The position numbers and the translations under genes were made by a program. From the NCBI GenBank assembly GCA_028641055.1, contig CM054060.1:210638445-210702444 (forward strand): a stretch of DNA of 64,000 nt, given 5' to 3'. Position 1 is the stretch's first letter; each line of letters begins with the position of its first letter. Under the pieces are notes generated by a model that saw only the letters and a list, made by a program, of their open reading frames with translations, searched no databases and had not been told where the DNA came from. This document shows positions 46,586 through 58,762 of the stretch, piece by piece. The stretch comes from Alopecurus myosuroides. Its lineage: Eukaryota; Streptophyta; Magnoliopsida; Poales; Poaceae.

Positions 46586-49146
46586 TGAAAGCGCATGGTT
46601 CCCCCATATGTGGTTTTGGTAATTAATGACAATCCTTATGAACTAATGTTTGCATTGAGTTATCCTTGTAGATCTTGTCCATAGGAAATAATGGAGTTCA
46701 TGTGTTGAACTATATTAGCTTCCTTGATGACCATTGTTATATTTATGGATTTATATGAAGAATGGTCTTGGTTTGAGTTGAGCTTATTGCTAGTATGTCT
46801 TGAAGAAAAGGATTAGGTGATCTTTCATTATTATCTTCAAGACATCATCTTTAGAAGTGAGAAGTAAAGATAAAAGGTTGATCAAGCAAGCGATCAACAC
46901 ACGAAGCTACAAGTTATACCAAGTGGGATTGTGTATCCCATGGTATGGTAAGCATTTGTCAATATAGCTTTGCGAACTAACCCATGATATGTGTGTTTCG
47001 CATCTCTATGTGTGGTTAGGTATCTTTCCATGGGCATGAACCAAAAGGAAGATTTCATATAGCCCATGGTCTATGTCGTCGGCAAGCTGTGTTTGTCATC
47101 TAGCTTGACGTGGAAGCTCAAGTGAAGCATTAGAAGATATCCTATGCTTGATGCTTGCCACCCTTTTGGAGATTGTGGCCTTGTGAAGATTTGCCGAAGG
47201 GTCTCTCCCATAATGGTGTATGGGGGAGCAACTTGCAAGTCTTCATCAAGCGGAGTTTGTGCTAGCAAGCGCAATCAAGAAAGAAGATCCAACTTGAGAG
47301 AGTCAAGATCGTCATCATCTAGCTCAAGTGGAATGCTCAAGACAAAGGTATAATCTTGATAGGTTTTCTATTTTACCGGTCTTGTGTCTTTGGGAGACCG
47401 GGTTATAGGATAGATAGTCGTACTATCAAGAGGGACTCTCAAGTGAGTAACTCGATCGAATCGTTATGGAGAGCTCAAACCTTTGCATACTTTGCATATC
47501 ATCTTTCTTGGTTCTTATTTGGCTTTTGTCTCCTTTGGGTTTTAGTGCTTGTCGTGATCTTCATGACAAGCCTTGGTTTCTCGAAAACGGATTTCGTAAG
47601 AGAAACTTGTTGCGTTTTCGGTGGTGAAAATATTCCGTTCGTCTTTGAGAATGTTCCCACACCTTCCATGTGTGGTAACTTCTCCATACTTTGAGGTATC
47701 AATATTTTCCGTTCGTCTTTTTATTTGGATACTCCTTGCTGTTATCTTTCCAATGCAATTGGATTTATCTCATTCGGAGTTCATTTGCAAAAGTTATGGG
47801 GTTTCTAGTTCAGCCTCTCTGTTTCAGAACTCAACCGGATATTCCGGTTAGGATAGTTTTGGTCCATATTCGGGACAGAGATGAGCCGGATTATTTGGAA
47901 CCTGAATATTCATCTCAAACCGGATATTCCGGTTGTGGAGTTTTTGCTCGAAAACGGCTAAGGACCGGAGTCAAAACTTTCTGAAGTGAACCGGATTATT
48001 TGAACCGGATTATTCGGGGCATACCGGATATTCCGGTTTGGGCAATTTTCGGACCATATTTCACACTGGCATGGGCCGGATTATTTGTACCGGATTATTC
48101 ACTTCGGACCGGATATTCCGGTCCAGTTTTGAACCGGATATTCCGGTCTACTCTGCACACAAACGGCTAGTTTTTGTGGGGACCTATTTAAGGGGGCTTT
48201 CTTCCCCATTGGTCCCCAAGTCTTCCAAGCACGATTTTTCCTCTCTCCCCCACCATTGTTGACCTTGGAAGCTTGCCCCTCTCCTAATCCCTCCTATGAT
48301 TCTTGCATATCTTTGAGGGAGAAGGTAGAGAAGATCTAGATCTACATTTACACCAATCCATCTTCCTTCTTAGTGAGGGAAACTTAGTAGATCTTGATCT
48401 TGGAGTTCTTGGTGTTTCCCCTCCATTGTTCTTCCTCTCTTATTCCCCCATAAGCATTTGTTGCTTTGTTGGAATTTTAGAGTGAAGGATTTGAGCACTT
48501 GTGCTCTTGCCATTTGCATCGGTTGCATCGGTTTGTTCTCTCCACGAGGATTCATGGAAGTTGAAAGTTTGTGAGCTTGTTACTCTTGTGTCTTGGACCC
48601 TAGACGACTTGTGGTGTTCTTGGGAGCCTCCAATTGAGTTGTGGATGCATGCTCCAATATTGTGGTGACACCGAGAGCCTCCAATTGAGTTGTGGATGCG
48701 TGCCTCGGGTTTGAAGGTTGCCAATAGTGGAAGGTGAACTAGGCCTTTGTGGTGGGGTTCATCGGAGAATAGGGTGAGGCCTTTGTGGCGTTGAGTAGGC
48801 CTTCGTGGTGAGCTCACACCCCTCCAACGAGACGTACTCCCCTTTGTGGGAGGAACTCGGGAATACATCTTCGCCTCCGTGTGCCTCGGTTATTTCTATA
48901 CTCGAGCTTTTTACTTATGCAATTTACATTGTGATAGCCTTCGAGCTTGAAGTTATATATCTTGCTATCACCTTGTTACTTGTCTTTCTTAGCATAAGTT
49001 GTTGGTTCATCTAGTTGACCCTAGAATATTTAGGTTGTATGCTTGTTAATTTAAACATCTAGTTTATTTCCGCATTTAGCAAGCTTTAACCGGAAAAGTT
49101 TTAATCGCCTATTCACCCCCCTCTAGGCGACATCGTTGCCCGTTCA
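46586..49146 (+). mobile_element. Solo LTR in PMD intron 1, U3 (2561 bp)
   Basis: Between TACAC duplications (46581-46585, 49147-49151). It is 18 bp shorter than in U1 and U2 because one ACCGGATATTCCGGT unit is missing near 48120. Confidence 0.8.
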
Positions 49147-51204
49147 TACACATACCTACTAATCAGTCACGTGCATTTAATAATTGTACTTTCGCTGTTG
49201 TAGGTTGTAATGGAGTGGTCTTCTACCTTTCGCGCGACTGGTAGAGCACAGAGATGGCGGTACACGCGTGTTGATTGACCACTCTCTACTCTCTTGCCTG
49301 GTGGACCGATGGAGGCCCGAGACACATACCTTTCACTTCCGCTGGGGGGAGATGGCTCCCACTCTACAAGATGTGTCTTACTTGCTCGGGCTTCCATTGG
49401 CGGGTCAGCCCATAGGACCATTGGAGAAACCAGTTAATTGGCAGGACGCGATGGCCCTACGGTTTCACAATGCCTTTCCTGCTCTTGATGTTCTGAAATG
49501 GAACAAACATGAACCGAAACTAGTCTGGTTAAAACTTTTCCAGATTCGTTAACATTACTCACATATTTCTTATGAGTTCTAACTTTTCACTAACACCTTT
49601 TTATTAATACAGATCGAGAACTTTGGGGATTTGGATGCCACACAGCTCAGCCTTTGCCTAGAGGCCTACCTATTGTGGCTTCTTTCCAGGGTGATGTTCA
49701 CCGAGAACCATGGAGACACAGTTGGCGCACAGTTTATCCCTCTTGCAATGAACATTGCGTACGCTGAAGAGCCGGATGCGGTTATACATTGGAGTTGGGG
49801 CTCGGCAGTGCTAGTAGCTACGTACCGTGCTTTGTGCAAGGGTTGCTGCCTCTCAGAGAAGACTTCAGCTCTGCTAGGGTGCCCTATTTTCCTGCAGTTG
49901 TGGTCGTGGAAGAGGTTCTCTATAGGACGGCCAATCCTACGGTTGGAGGAGCCTTTCGACGTCGACGAGATGTTTGACGCGGATTACATCGACATGCCAA
50001 ATTTCTCTATGATCTGGACCTCTCGCAAGGTATGTATTTTGTCGTTTATTCGGACATGGCTTTGCAAACATTATGCGTACTAATATTTATTTTTCCACAG
50101 AGATCCTATGCACATGAGCAGACAAAGTGTGCGTACACGCTCGTTTGATGTGTACACTTCGGTTATCTGGGAGCCGTATAGTAACGAAGCCATGTCTGCA
50201 AGATACCCCGGAGGCATGTCTCACTTGTGCGAGAGGGACCGGGACTACTGGATGACAAAGGCGAAGATCATCTTTGATGTTTGCGTGGAGGAGATGTCCC
50301 AACAGAGGGTTATGCGCAGTTTGGACTTCTACAGTTGGAGATTCCTCCCCCTCCTGATAGCCCCGTGCCAAACATTATCCACGAGTACGTATATTCTATC
50401 TATTCTTTCATATTATTTCCCATTTTTCCATTACGAAGCATAACTGATATGTCGAACCATAACGTATTATTTCGCACATTTTAGCAACACGAGGAAGGGA
50501 GTTACTTGGACGGAGGCTCAGTGGCTACAGCGGCTTTCCTGTTATGTGAACGAGTGGCACACCGCCTTGACACGTCGCTGGGACGAGACCGCTCCATTTG
50601 ATGCAACTATATTCGAGCGCTATTTGGACAGGTACATGGCATCAACACGGATACGTATCATGCATCACCCTCATCCGGACCAAATACCGGCTCCTACTGC
50701 ATTTGATACATATCCAAGTCATGATACTTCTGGATCCAGACAGTACGCGGTAATATATATTCTCGTTACCTAATGCACCGACTCGCTTATTACCTCTTTA
50801 TGCATCTAGCTTATTTCATACTTTCTGTGATAAATAGGCGCAACTAACAGATGAGTTTCGGACCGAGTGTGCCCATTATGCACGCTCGCTTTCTTCTGCA
50901 CCGCTTATGATCAACCGTACCCAGCACCAGAACTGGGTGACGCGCTTCGAAGGGAGGCTAAAAGGTATCTGGAAGGCTATCACGTGCACCCGGAGTTCAG
51001 ACGTTGTTCAACACCACCATGTACCGCGCCCCCCGCCTCAGTTCAACCTGTCGCAGCGCCGCTCCATGGAGCAGCCAGAACCACCGCCGCATCGTCATCA
51101 GCCGCGTCCTCGTGTACCACCACAGCAGATGTTTAGGCCACTGGGTCTAGGTGAGGCTGGAGGTTCGTCTTGGCAGCAGCAGCAGCACACCACTACTAGG
51201 GAAA

Positions 51205-51545
51205 AGCTTAGCCGTGACGCACCTTTTTGCCTATCCGTGACGCACCGGGGCGCGTCACGGCTAGCACGCCGCGCCTATGGGTTTAGCCGTGACGCACGGG
51301 CCTGGTGCGCCGCGCCTATCTATACCCGTGACGCACCGGCAAGGTGCGCCGCGGCTACTTCCTGGCGCGTCACGCCTATTTATGTAGGTGCGCCACGGTT
51401 ATCAACACAGGTGCGTCACGGGTAAGGTAATGCCTCCACGGCTAAGTGCGCTGATGCGCCACGGGTCCCCACATCGGCGCGTCACGGCTATACTCCCAGG
51501 TGCGTCACGGGTACCCTTTTTGGTGCGTCACGGCTATAGTATGCT
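51205..51545. repeat. CACTA left subterminal hairpin repeats
   Basis: Dense GC-rich motifs CCGTGACGCACC and their inverses GGTGCGTCACGG or GGTGCGCCGCGG, often paired across 4-12 bp to give short hairpins (for example CCGTGACGC-ACCGGGGC-GCGTCACGG near 51232). Such arrays bind TNPA-type proteins in En/Spm elements; binding here is inferred. 51546-51846 is AT-rich with nothing recognisable. Confidence 0.8.
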
Positions 51546-51846
51546 GTATTTTTTAAAAATACGCAGTACCGTATTTATACAGGTATATACAGCTCAAATA
51601 CAGAGGAATCTCAGTAGACAAAATGTATCAAAACAGTTCTTTGACAAACAAGTTATATATCATAGTTGATCATACTGCTTAGAATTCGTAATAGCATCAA
51701 ACCGTTGATTATGAATACAAAGTGTTTATCATAGTCAAATAGATACAAGTGACCTACATCACACGGTTAATCATCGGGACCGATTACATCGATTGATGAT
51801 GCTTCATCATCGGGACAAGTGACCTATCTAGTCGCCGATAACCTAA

Positions 51847-52110
51847 TCATCTAGCTAGGAACCATAGCATGACGAGCGAGGCGACGGCGACAAGAGCGGC
51901 TGCGATGGTCTTCATCCACTTGTTGTTGTTCTTCTTGATCTTCTTCTGTTCCTCCTCGAGATGGATGAACCACCTAGCTTCCGCCGCCACTCTTGTGTTG
52001 TAGGATTTGTAGGCATTCCCTTTGAACTTGTTCACCTACTCGAAGCAGTCTTCCCAGTGATCGTAGACTCCTGGAACCCTGCCTCTAAACACCACGTAGC
52101 ACCTCGGCAT
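51847..52110 (-). pseudogene. RNase H1 N-terminal-domain protein with C-terminal membrane anchor, amber stop
   Basis: Minus-strand frame of 88 codons from ATG at 52110. Residues 1-45 match the RNase H1 N-terminal domain, also called the viroplasmin fold, which binds RNA:DNA hybrids or dsRNA: PRCYVVFRGRVPGVYDHW, then KFKGNAYKSYNTR. After a Lys/Asn-rich stretch the last 20 residues are hydrophobic (IAAALVAVASLVMLWFLAR) and look like a tail anchor. A TAG at codon 25 (52038-52036) stands where CAG is expected (CFE-Q-VNKF). Apart from that the frame is open. It lies downstream of the Transposase_24 gene on the same strand. Small genes of this domain are known near plant CACTA elements; the anchor is the unusual part. 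Confidence 0.6.
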
Positions 52111-52301
52111 CTGTAATGACAAGAAAGAAAAACAAAAACAATAGTTTCAAACATGTCTGCAATAGTAGTAAGTGGAGAAATATGACATAAATAAGATGAA
52201 AGTTAAACACAAAGGAACAAGATGATCATCTTTTAAACACAATCACAAACACAAAAGATCAAACGAACATCACAAAGTAAAACTGCAATAATAAAAAGTA
52301 A

Positions 52302-52719
52302 GATAATCAAGCCATGTACGATTTATATCCGTAACGATGTGTGCCTCATATTTAGGGTGGACACATACAAGCGGCCTTGATGGAACTGGTGCGCCAAGTG
52401 GGATGCACAAGATCCTAACTTTGTGAAAATCACAAGGCGCACCAGACCACCAAGGCCATCTTAGTGTGAACCAACTCTTGTAATCATCGGCATTTATTTA
52501 TTCCCACCAAGATAATCAAGCGATGTACGATTCATAACCGTAACGATGTGTGCCTCATATTTAGGATGGACACATACAAGCGGCCGACAAGTGGTGCAGC
52601 TGCGCCAAGTGGGATGCACAAGATCCTAACTTTGTGAAAATCACAAGGCGCAGCTGACCACCTGGGCCATCTTAGTGTGAACCAACTCTTTTAATCATCG
52701 GCATTTACTTATTCAAAAG
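52302..52719. ncRNA. Tandem pair of structured hairpins with covarying stems
   Basis: Two direct repeats of 209 bp (52302-52510, 52511-52719). Each holds a stem of 22-25 bp: 52373-52395 pairs with 52436-52457, and 52582-52606 pairs with 52647-52668. The 40-base loops are identical and each contains two small stems (GGAT/ATCC and TTGTG/CACAA). The flanks are nearly identical, but the arms differ, and they differ in matched pairs: CTGGTGCGCC/GGCGCACCAG in one, CAGCTGCGCC/GGCGCAGCTG in the other. The outer stem extends into the flanks (ACAC/GTGT). A third, partial copy of the flank follows to about 52830. The region sits between the Ulp1-like exon and the RNase H1-like ORF. Whether it is transcribed is unknown. 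Confidence 0.5.
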
Positions 52720-52872
52720 ATCGAACGACCATCACAAGTAAGACCGCAATAATGAAAAGAAAGATAATTAAGCATTGACATAATAAAGCATCTGTTACAC
52801 GATGGACGATTCATAACCCTAACGATTGAGTTCGACTAATTTCCGAAAATGTAGCAAGCCTTACAATAGTTC

Positions 52873-55800
52873 TCACTCCTTCTGACTCATCCTCCCAGGG
52901 ATTACAACGGGACATCCCTCCTGAGTGATGAAGGGCCTGTCGTCACAGACAGTTTCTAGGTAGGTATCTATGTCGCGGTTCGGCATGTTGAACCGACAGT
53001 AAAATGTCCCACTCTTGTTCACCACTTCATGAACGATTTTCGTGGCGAAGCACTTCTGGATATCATATATCTCTTCTCTAACCTTGTCATCGCCGACCAT
53101 CGACAAGCGGGAGGCCCATTGTTGGACTTGACTAGGCAGGGTAAGGAACTGTTGATCCCGTACGTACGCCCGCATATGATGGAGGACATAGTAGGTGTCT
53201 CGATTACTGCCTGCCGGCTGCTTGACGCACGCGAAATTCGTCGTGTGGGTGAACACCCGAGCGCCCTGAACGACCTTCTCCCTAGTGATTATGCCCCCCC
53301 TTGCGTGGTAGCCGGTGAGAGCATTATCCAAGACTTTCTTCACCATGGAGTAGTCTTTCTTCACCGCACTCCCTGAGTCGAGATACGTCGCATGCGAATG
53401 ACTGATACAAATGCAAATGAGTGTGCATTGTGTATATCTGCGCGGAACAATCCAAACAACAAAGTGTTGGAAAGGAGCGATGAAAATCTAAAGAAAATCC
53501 CTTTCGATTCGGCTAAGAATATTGACTTACCCGGCAAAGTAAGGCATGAGGATGTAATCCTTGGTCTGGTTCGCCAGCATGAAGTCCCGAAGATATGTCG
53601 ACGCGACTGCCTGGTTGCCAACGGAGCACAACACGTCGTGGCGCATGTAGAAGGGGTCCGCTATCGCGATGCCCGGTGTACTATCCCTGCAAACTTGCAC
53701 CGCCAGACTGAGCGAGTATAGGCGGACCATGGAGTAGTGCAGCGGATTGCTATGGAACATATCAAAGATGTCCGAAAACCGCAGTATGATCCTATCCGCG
53801 CCGGTTGATTCGACGAAGCCCAAGTCCTTTGGCACCATGGCAACGAAAACCGGGTATGATGGATCCTTGCTTTCAACAAGGCGCGTTTCAAGAAAAAGAA
53901 TGCTGTCATGCAAACTCCGCATATCCCCACTTGCGGCCTTGAGCTTGCTCTGGCTAAGCATAGGCTGACCAATCACATGCATCTTCGTATGCTTCGATGT
54001 AGGTGGGCCGTCATGAACACGGAGCGGCATCTTAGCAGGCTGGCTCGCGGACTTTGCGGCCTTGGATCTAGGTCCTCTTTTCCGCGCCTTCGTCGCTTTC
54101 GGAATGACCTCCTTCTCAATCTCCTCATTAGCCGCCTTACGGATTGTGCTAGGGCTGAAAATAACTCCTCCCTTCGCACTTTTCTGAGTCTCGGTGCAGG
54201 GGCCGACATCTGGAGCCGTGTCTTCCTGAGAACCGAAGAGACGCTTGCAATTCGATTTATCCGCAGGAGGAGCCTCACCACGAGCCTCCGTGCTATGGTA
54301 GGGTTCTTCTGGAGGAGGAGCAACGTAATCTCCGCCATCAAAGTCATCGGCGATGAAATCCATGGCATCAAGATCAAGGTCATTCTCCTGGTCTTGTGCC
54401 ATCTCCATGTCACGGGTAGGCGACGGCGCGGCGACGGTCTTGCCATGGCTCCGCTCCGGAGCTTCTAGAGGGGTTGTCTTCGAGGTGGTGGCTCGCGCCG
54501 GTAGTTCTAGAGGCGATGTCCGCGGGGTGGCGCCCCTCTTCCCCAGGCGAATCTGGCTCTTCGGCCATTCCATGTTCCAAGGCATGCACTGGAGCAGCGT
54601 CAGGGTATCGGGGTCATCTTCTTCTTGGTAGGGTTGAATGGGAGGCAACAAGTCGTCGTAGCCCGCCAGCACCCGAAGCACTCGAACTCTATATACGTCT
54701 TCGCGCATCGGCCTGTTGTGGAACCTGCGGGTTGAAGGTTGAACGATCATACCCACAGCAACATCCTTCAACACGCCGTCCACTGTGTGTAAGAGAGTGC
54801 ATGGAACGTCGTCGTTCTGCGGAAAACATGCAGGGCGTCAGAGAGGCCAGTCTAAGGCAAAGGAAGATCGACGCTCCAACGCTTAACTATTTACCTGGCT
54901 GGCGAGGGCGTCGAGCTCCTCTAGTGGCGAGGGGCCAACGACGGCGGCGGGCGTGCTACTGTTGACTGGCGAGGGAGTATCGGCGGCGGGCGTGCAACCG
55001 ATGGCCAGGCGGCGGTTGTTCGTTGGTGCACGCTCTTCATTCGGCGGAGGACCGCCCACTGTGGGCGTGCAACGGATGGTCAGGTGGGTAGAGGCGGGCG
55101 GAGTCACTATCGGCGCCATGGTGTAGGCGGGCGGAGTCACCAGTGGGTCCGCCATCGTGGCGTTGGCCGGCGAGACTCTGGACAAGTCTCTTGAGTTGCT
55201 TCCCTGCATGCTAGGCACCGGGCACGGCCCCACTCGACCTCCGTCATTCCATCGAGTAACCGTATCGTAGATGGTAGGCAAAACGTTGCCCATTTGTTCT
55301 GCCAAAGCTGTTTTGACAATATTAGGAATATCAGCAACTTTGGCCTTGAGGTCTGCAATCTCGCGATCGCGGGCTTCGTCACGTTGGATATCTTCGATGG
55401 TCCTCTTTCTATTCCTTCTCGCCTCCCTGGGCTCCTTGAAGTACTCTCTGAGCTTCGTCGTCGTGCCCAGGCCACAAACTCGGCCACCTGACGGCCTTTT
55501 GTGCTTTTCCTTCCCCTGCGTCACGTTCACCGCCCTATTTAAAGTGTCGTCCCACGGGCCGTGCAGCCTCGGCATGTCCGACGAGGTTCGACCACTATCG
55601 ATTTCTAAGTTCTGCACAATTAGCGTGAACCGTTTAGAATTCCACCAGTACAATATAATGCAATCGACTAGATCGTCGAGAGCAAACTAACTAGGGTGGT
55701 GTATTTACTTACCAAGTTGTCATACAACGCCTTCACCTTCTCATCATCGGTAGTATACTCATTAGCTACCGGGTCATATTTAAACCGGGCCCTGATGAAG

Positions 55801-56675
55801 TTTTTTGTCCGCGGCGAGTACTTTGCGAGAGGGTCAGGGATGCCCTGTTCTGCACGTTTGGCGTCCTCCTTCTCCCAATTGGGAATCGCCGCTCTGTAAC
55901 CGCCGCATCCCAGTTTGTGGGTACCAATGTTCAACTTCCGCATCCTCTGCCCCCAACCAGCGTTAGCTTTGGCGACTTCGCTCTCGCAAATTACCTTGAA
56001 GTCCCGGAGTTCAGCTTCGGTGATTCTCGGCTCAGTCGCTAAAACATCCTCCAAGCTATTTTTGCTGTCCAAGACCTTAACCTTCACCCGGTGTTTCCAG
56101 TTGGACAAGGCGGTGTTCATCTTACCAATGGCGCAGTGGTTGACCTTATTCCCCACCAGATTGTCGTTATTGTACTTAAACGGCTCGTCTGGCGGATGCG
56201 GGTACAAGTATCGTCCGTGCAGCTTTCTAAAGAGAATAACCCGATAATGTGCATTCTCTTTTTTCCTTAGATCATCAGTTAAGATCCTGACAGTGTCCCG
56301 GACAATGCAACCAATTTGGTTGCCGAATCCTTTGACCACCGCCTCGGGCGCGACTGGATACCCAGAGCTATCAATTTCCGTGATCTCTTCACGGTAGGTG
56401 CGGAGAGTGTTACCTTTCCGTTTTCTCGTTGACGTCCTCTTCTTCTTGGCTTTGCTACCACCATCTGTCTGACCGCCGGCATCAGTGGTGTCATTTCCGC
56501 CGGCGGCGCCACTAGTGGTATCACCGGCGGCGCCACTAGTCGTGGCGTCATCCTCCTCGCCACCGCTAGTGTCCGCGTCAGCCCAGGCATCCGCCGTCGG
56601 GTCGTATTGCTCATCTTCTTCATCGGTGATTTGCCAGAACGGCTTAGAACCGCCGGCCTCGTCGTTGTGTGCCAT
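52873..56675 (-). CDS. CACTA Transposase_24/TNPA-like protein with Ulp1-like C-terminal domain
   Basis: Four minus-strand exons: 56675-55713, 55611-54895, 54816-53531 and 53437-52873. All junctions are canonical GT-AG (TTG|GTAAGT, CAG|GTAAAT, CCGG|GTAAGT) and the phases match, giving 1176 residues with no stop. Residues 1-100 are acidic then basic (KAKKKRTSTRKRKGN). About 110-320 is Transposase_24 (HYRVILFRKLHGRYLY, WGQRMRKLNIGTHKLG). About 380-420 is a likely coiled coil, followed by a Pro/Thr-rich linker. About 860-1100 resembles a C48/Ulp1 peptidase (IADPFYM, KDYILMPYFAG, YLDSG, QPAGSNRDTYYVLHHM). The active-site Asp1009 and Gln1062 seem present, but the Cys position is Thr1070 and the His position appears to be Gln992, so it is probably inactive as a protease. 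It is the only seemingly intact TE gene in the window. Confidence 0.75.
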
Positions 56676-58279
56676 GTTCTGAAGGGGGAAATTATTGGTT
56701 AATCTAAAGGAAACAAAAAAATCGACATACTACTCGATCACGGGAAAACGGCTAAGTCCTAAATTCACGGGAAAATTTCGGCATGACCTTTGCTAATTTT
56801 CTAACACTAGAGTGTCTGATTCTCGCCGAAACGGAAATTAATCAACATTTCGGCGAAAATAGGCAACTCATTTGAATTCCCTGCAAAGTTTTAAACGGCT
56901 CGATGGCCGGACAGATTACCAAATGTGGTACCAACACCAAAAGTGGTACCAGCACCAGCACCAACACAACATCAGCACTAGCAAGCAGTACCAGCACGAG
57001 CACCAACAAAAGAAAACCAGCAGCAGAACACCAGCACCAGCAAGCAGTACCAGCACAACAGCAGTACCAGCACAACATCACAATTTTTATTATCTGCAGA
57101 ATTTTATCCAACAGCAGCATCCTATACAGCAATATCCTCCTAGTGGTACAACATCCTAACTAACCAGAAGGAAAAACCATGAGAAATCACATTGAGCCTA
57201 CTTGCCATTAGATTTTCTGGCCACGACCCATGGACTCGCATCATCCAGGCCAGCATCTCAGAATGAATACAGAAATGCTACTCTTATTGCAATGTTGGAT
57301 TTCAAGTATTGTTAAGTTCAAGGTACACATATAAGCACGACATGTACCGGATTCGAGAATTATTTAGCGCGGATCTGCTGAACTACATAAGATGATACAC
57401 TACAGCACATGTTTCCTTGAAAATGAATGAGTACACACCAAATTGCCAACTAACGAAGATGGGATAAGCTAATCAGGATCAAGTCCGATGTTTGCGCACT
57501 GAAGCCAAAAGGTGGTGTCTGCTCCCACAAGAATGAAATTGAACAGGTGAGCAAGCAGCGTCAGCGTGAAGTGCAGTTCAGAGTGCATCAACAAAACGAG
57601 ACGTGGACGACCCCATGTAAATTGTTCTGCAATTTTGGTGCAACGGCTATATCTAGTAGCTACTGCTCTAGTATTTGCCTCTGTGAATTTGGTCAACAAA
57701 TTGTCCCAGTGCAGTGCAGAATGGGGTACTATTTGCCTGTGTGAATCTGGTGGTCAAAACATTTTTGCAGAAAGGTCTGATCAGATGGCACTGTGTTCAT
57801 GGCCAGAGATCACCACAGCCTGACAGTAACAGGGCAACGGTTTCCCTGTCAAGTTGAAGCACAGAGCAAAATTGGAGAGCAAAATTCAGGGAGGGGAGGA
57901 GGGGGGGGGGCCTTACCTGGGGCACGGTGTAGTTGTTCACGCCGGGGCCTTGGTCCTGGATGGTGTCGATGAAGACGGCGCAGGCGGCTCCCTCCTCCTC
58001 TCTCGCTGCAACGGCGCGGGCGATGGTGTCGACGAAGACGGCCCGGGCGGCTCCCCTCCTCCTGTACTCCTCCCCCTCGGGCAGATGTGAGGGGCGGTGG
58101 ATGAGTAGGGCTAGGGCGTTGGGCGCCGGTGGCTAGGGCAGCGGAGGCGTGCGTGCGGCGGTGGCTAGGGCAGCGGAGGCGTGCGTGCGGCGGTGGCTAG
58201 GGCAAGGGGACGGTGCGCGATGGAGAGAAAGAGGGAAGAAGAAGAAGGAACGGCCGGGCCGGCGCCCTAGATCTATATC
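56676..58279 (-). promoter_or_regulatory. Leader exon, leader intron and promoter-proximal region of the TNPA-like gene
   Basis: On the minus strand a leader exon ends at 57917 (GTGCCCCAG|GTAAGG) and can splice to CCTTCAG|AACATG just before the start codon at 56675; intron about 1.2 kb. The leader exon region (57917-58260) is GC-rich with two near-duplicates: a CGTCTTC(A/G)TCGACACCATC block at about 57960 and 58030, and a 32-bp repeat at about 58135-58200. The leader frame is open towards the ATG but has no ATG of its own. The intron contains a CAGCACCAG-type repeat at 56925-57080; the rest shows nothing recognisable. Confidence 0.5.
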
Positions 58280-58440
58280 AGCTATAGCCGTGACGCACCG
58301 CGGCCAGGTGCGCCGCGGATACGATAGCGGTGACGCACGGCTATAAAGTGCGCCGCGCATTAGGTAGCCACGACGGACATCACAAGCGTGCGCCACGCAT
58401 TACTAAACCGTGGCGCACGGCGGCTCGGTGCGCCACGCTT
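58280..58440. repeat. Internal CACTA hairpin-repeat array
   Basis: About four hairpin units of the same kind as the terminal arrays (CCGTGACGCACC...GGTGCGCCGCGG, then GTGACGCAC...GTGCGCCGCG, and two CACG-rich variants), located about 2.7 kb from the right end, directly upstream of the leader exon of the TNPA-like gene. Its position suggests TNPA-type autoregulation, or a relic of an older element end. Confidence 0.7.
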
Positions 58441-58496
58441 ATTCGCATAATATGTTCATAAGGCCGTGTTGCCTGTCAATATCACAACTGCTTCGT

Positions 58497-58563
58497 TAGC
58501 CCAGTGGTTGATACTGTGATGTGCCCCAGCACCCGGGTTCGAATCCCCCACACCCCATTTTTT
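58497..58563 (+). ncRNA. tRNA-like RNA polymerase III unit (SINE head or tRNA relic)
   Basis: A-box-like TAGCCCAGTGGT (58497-58508), B box GGTTCGAATCC (58536-58546) and a run of six T (58558-58563) have tRNA-like spacing. The A box to B box distance is short for a complete tRNA, no clean cloverleaf can be drawn, and the acceptor stem is not evident. It lies between the TNPD fragment and the internal hairpin array. A SINE 5' head is equally possible. Confidence 0.4.
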
Positions 58564-58762
58564 GAATAGTTTTGGAAAACACAATATAAATCAACATAAA
58601 TTCATATAAATCAATATAACTTTCAAAATAAAATCTCAATTCATGTGTTGACTAATTTAAACACCACATCTTAGTGCATACATATAAAATACATCATCAT
58701 ACATTGTCATCACTGCCTCGAATGCATGCAAACACACGACACATGTATCGTTGTTCTTAGAG

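Noticed and set aside
48440..48868. 142-codon minus-strand frame inside the solo LTR, also at 19901 and 34000
   Set aside because: His/Ser-rich product without domain, inside non-coding LTR sequence and repeated only because of the triplication.
51205..51545. CRISPR-like appearance of repeats with variable spacers
   Set aside because: Repeats are degenerate, invertedly paired and at the ends of a plant CACTA element; no cas genes.
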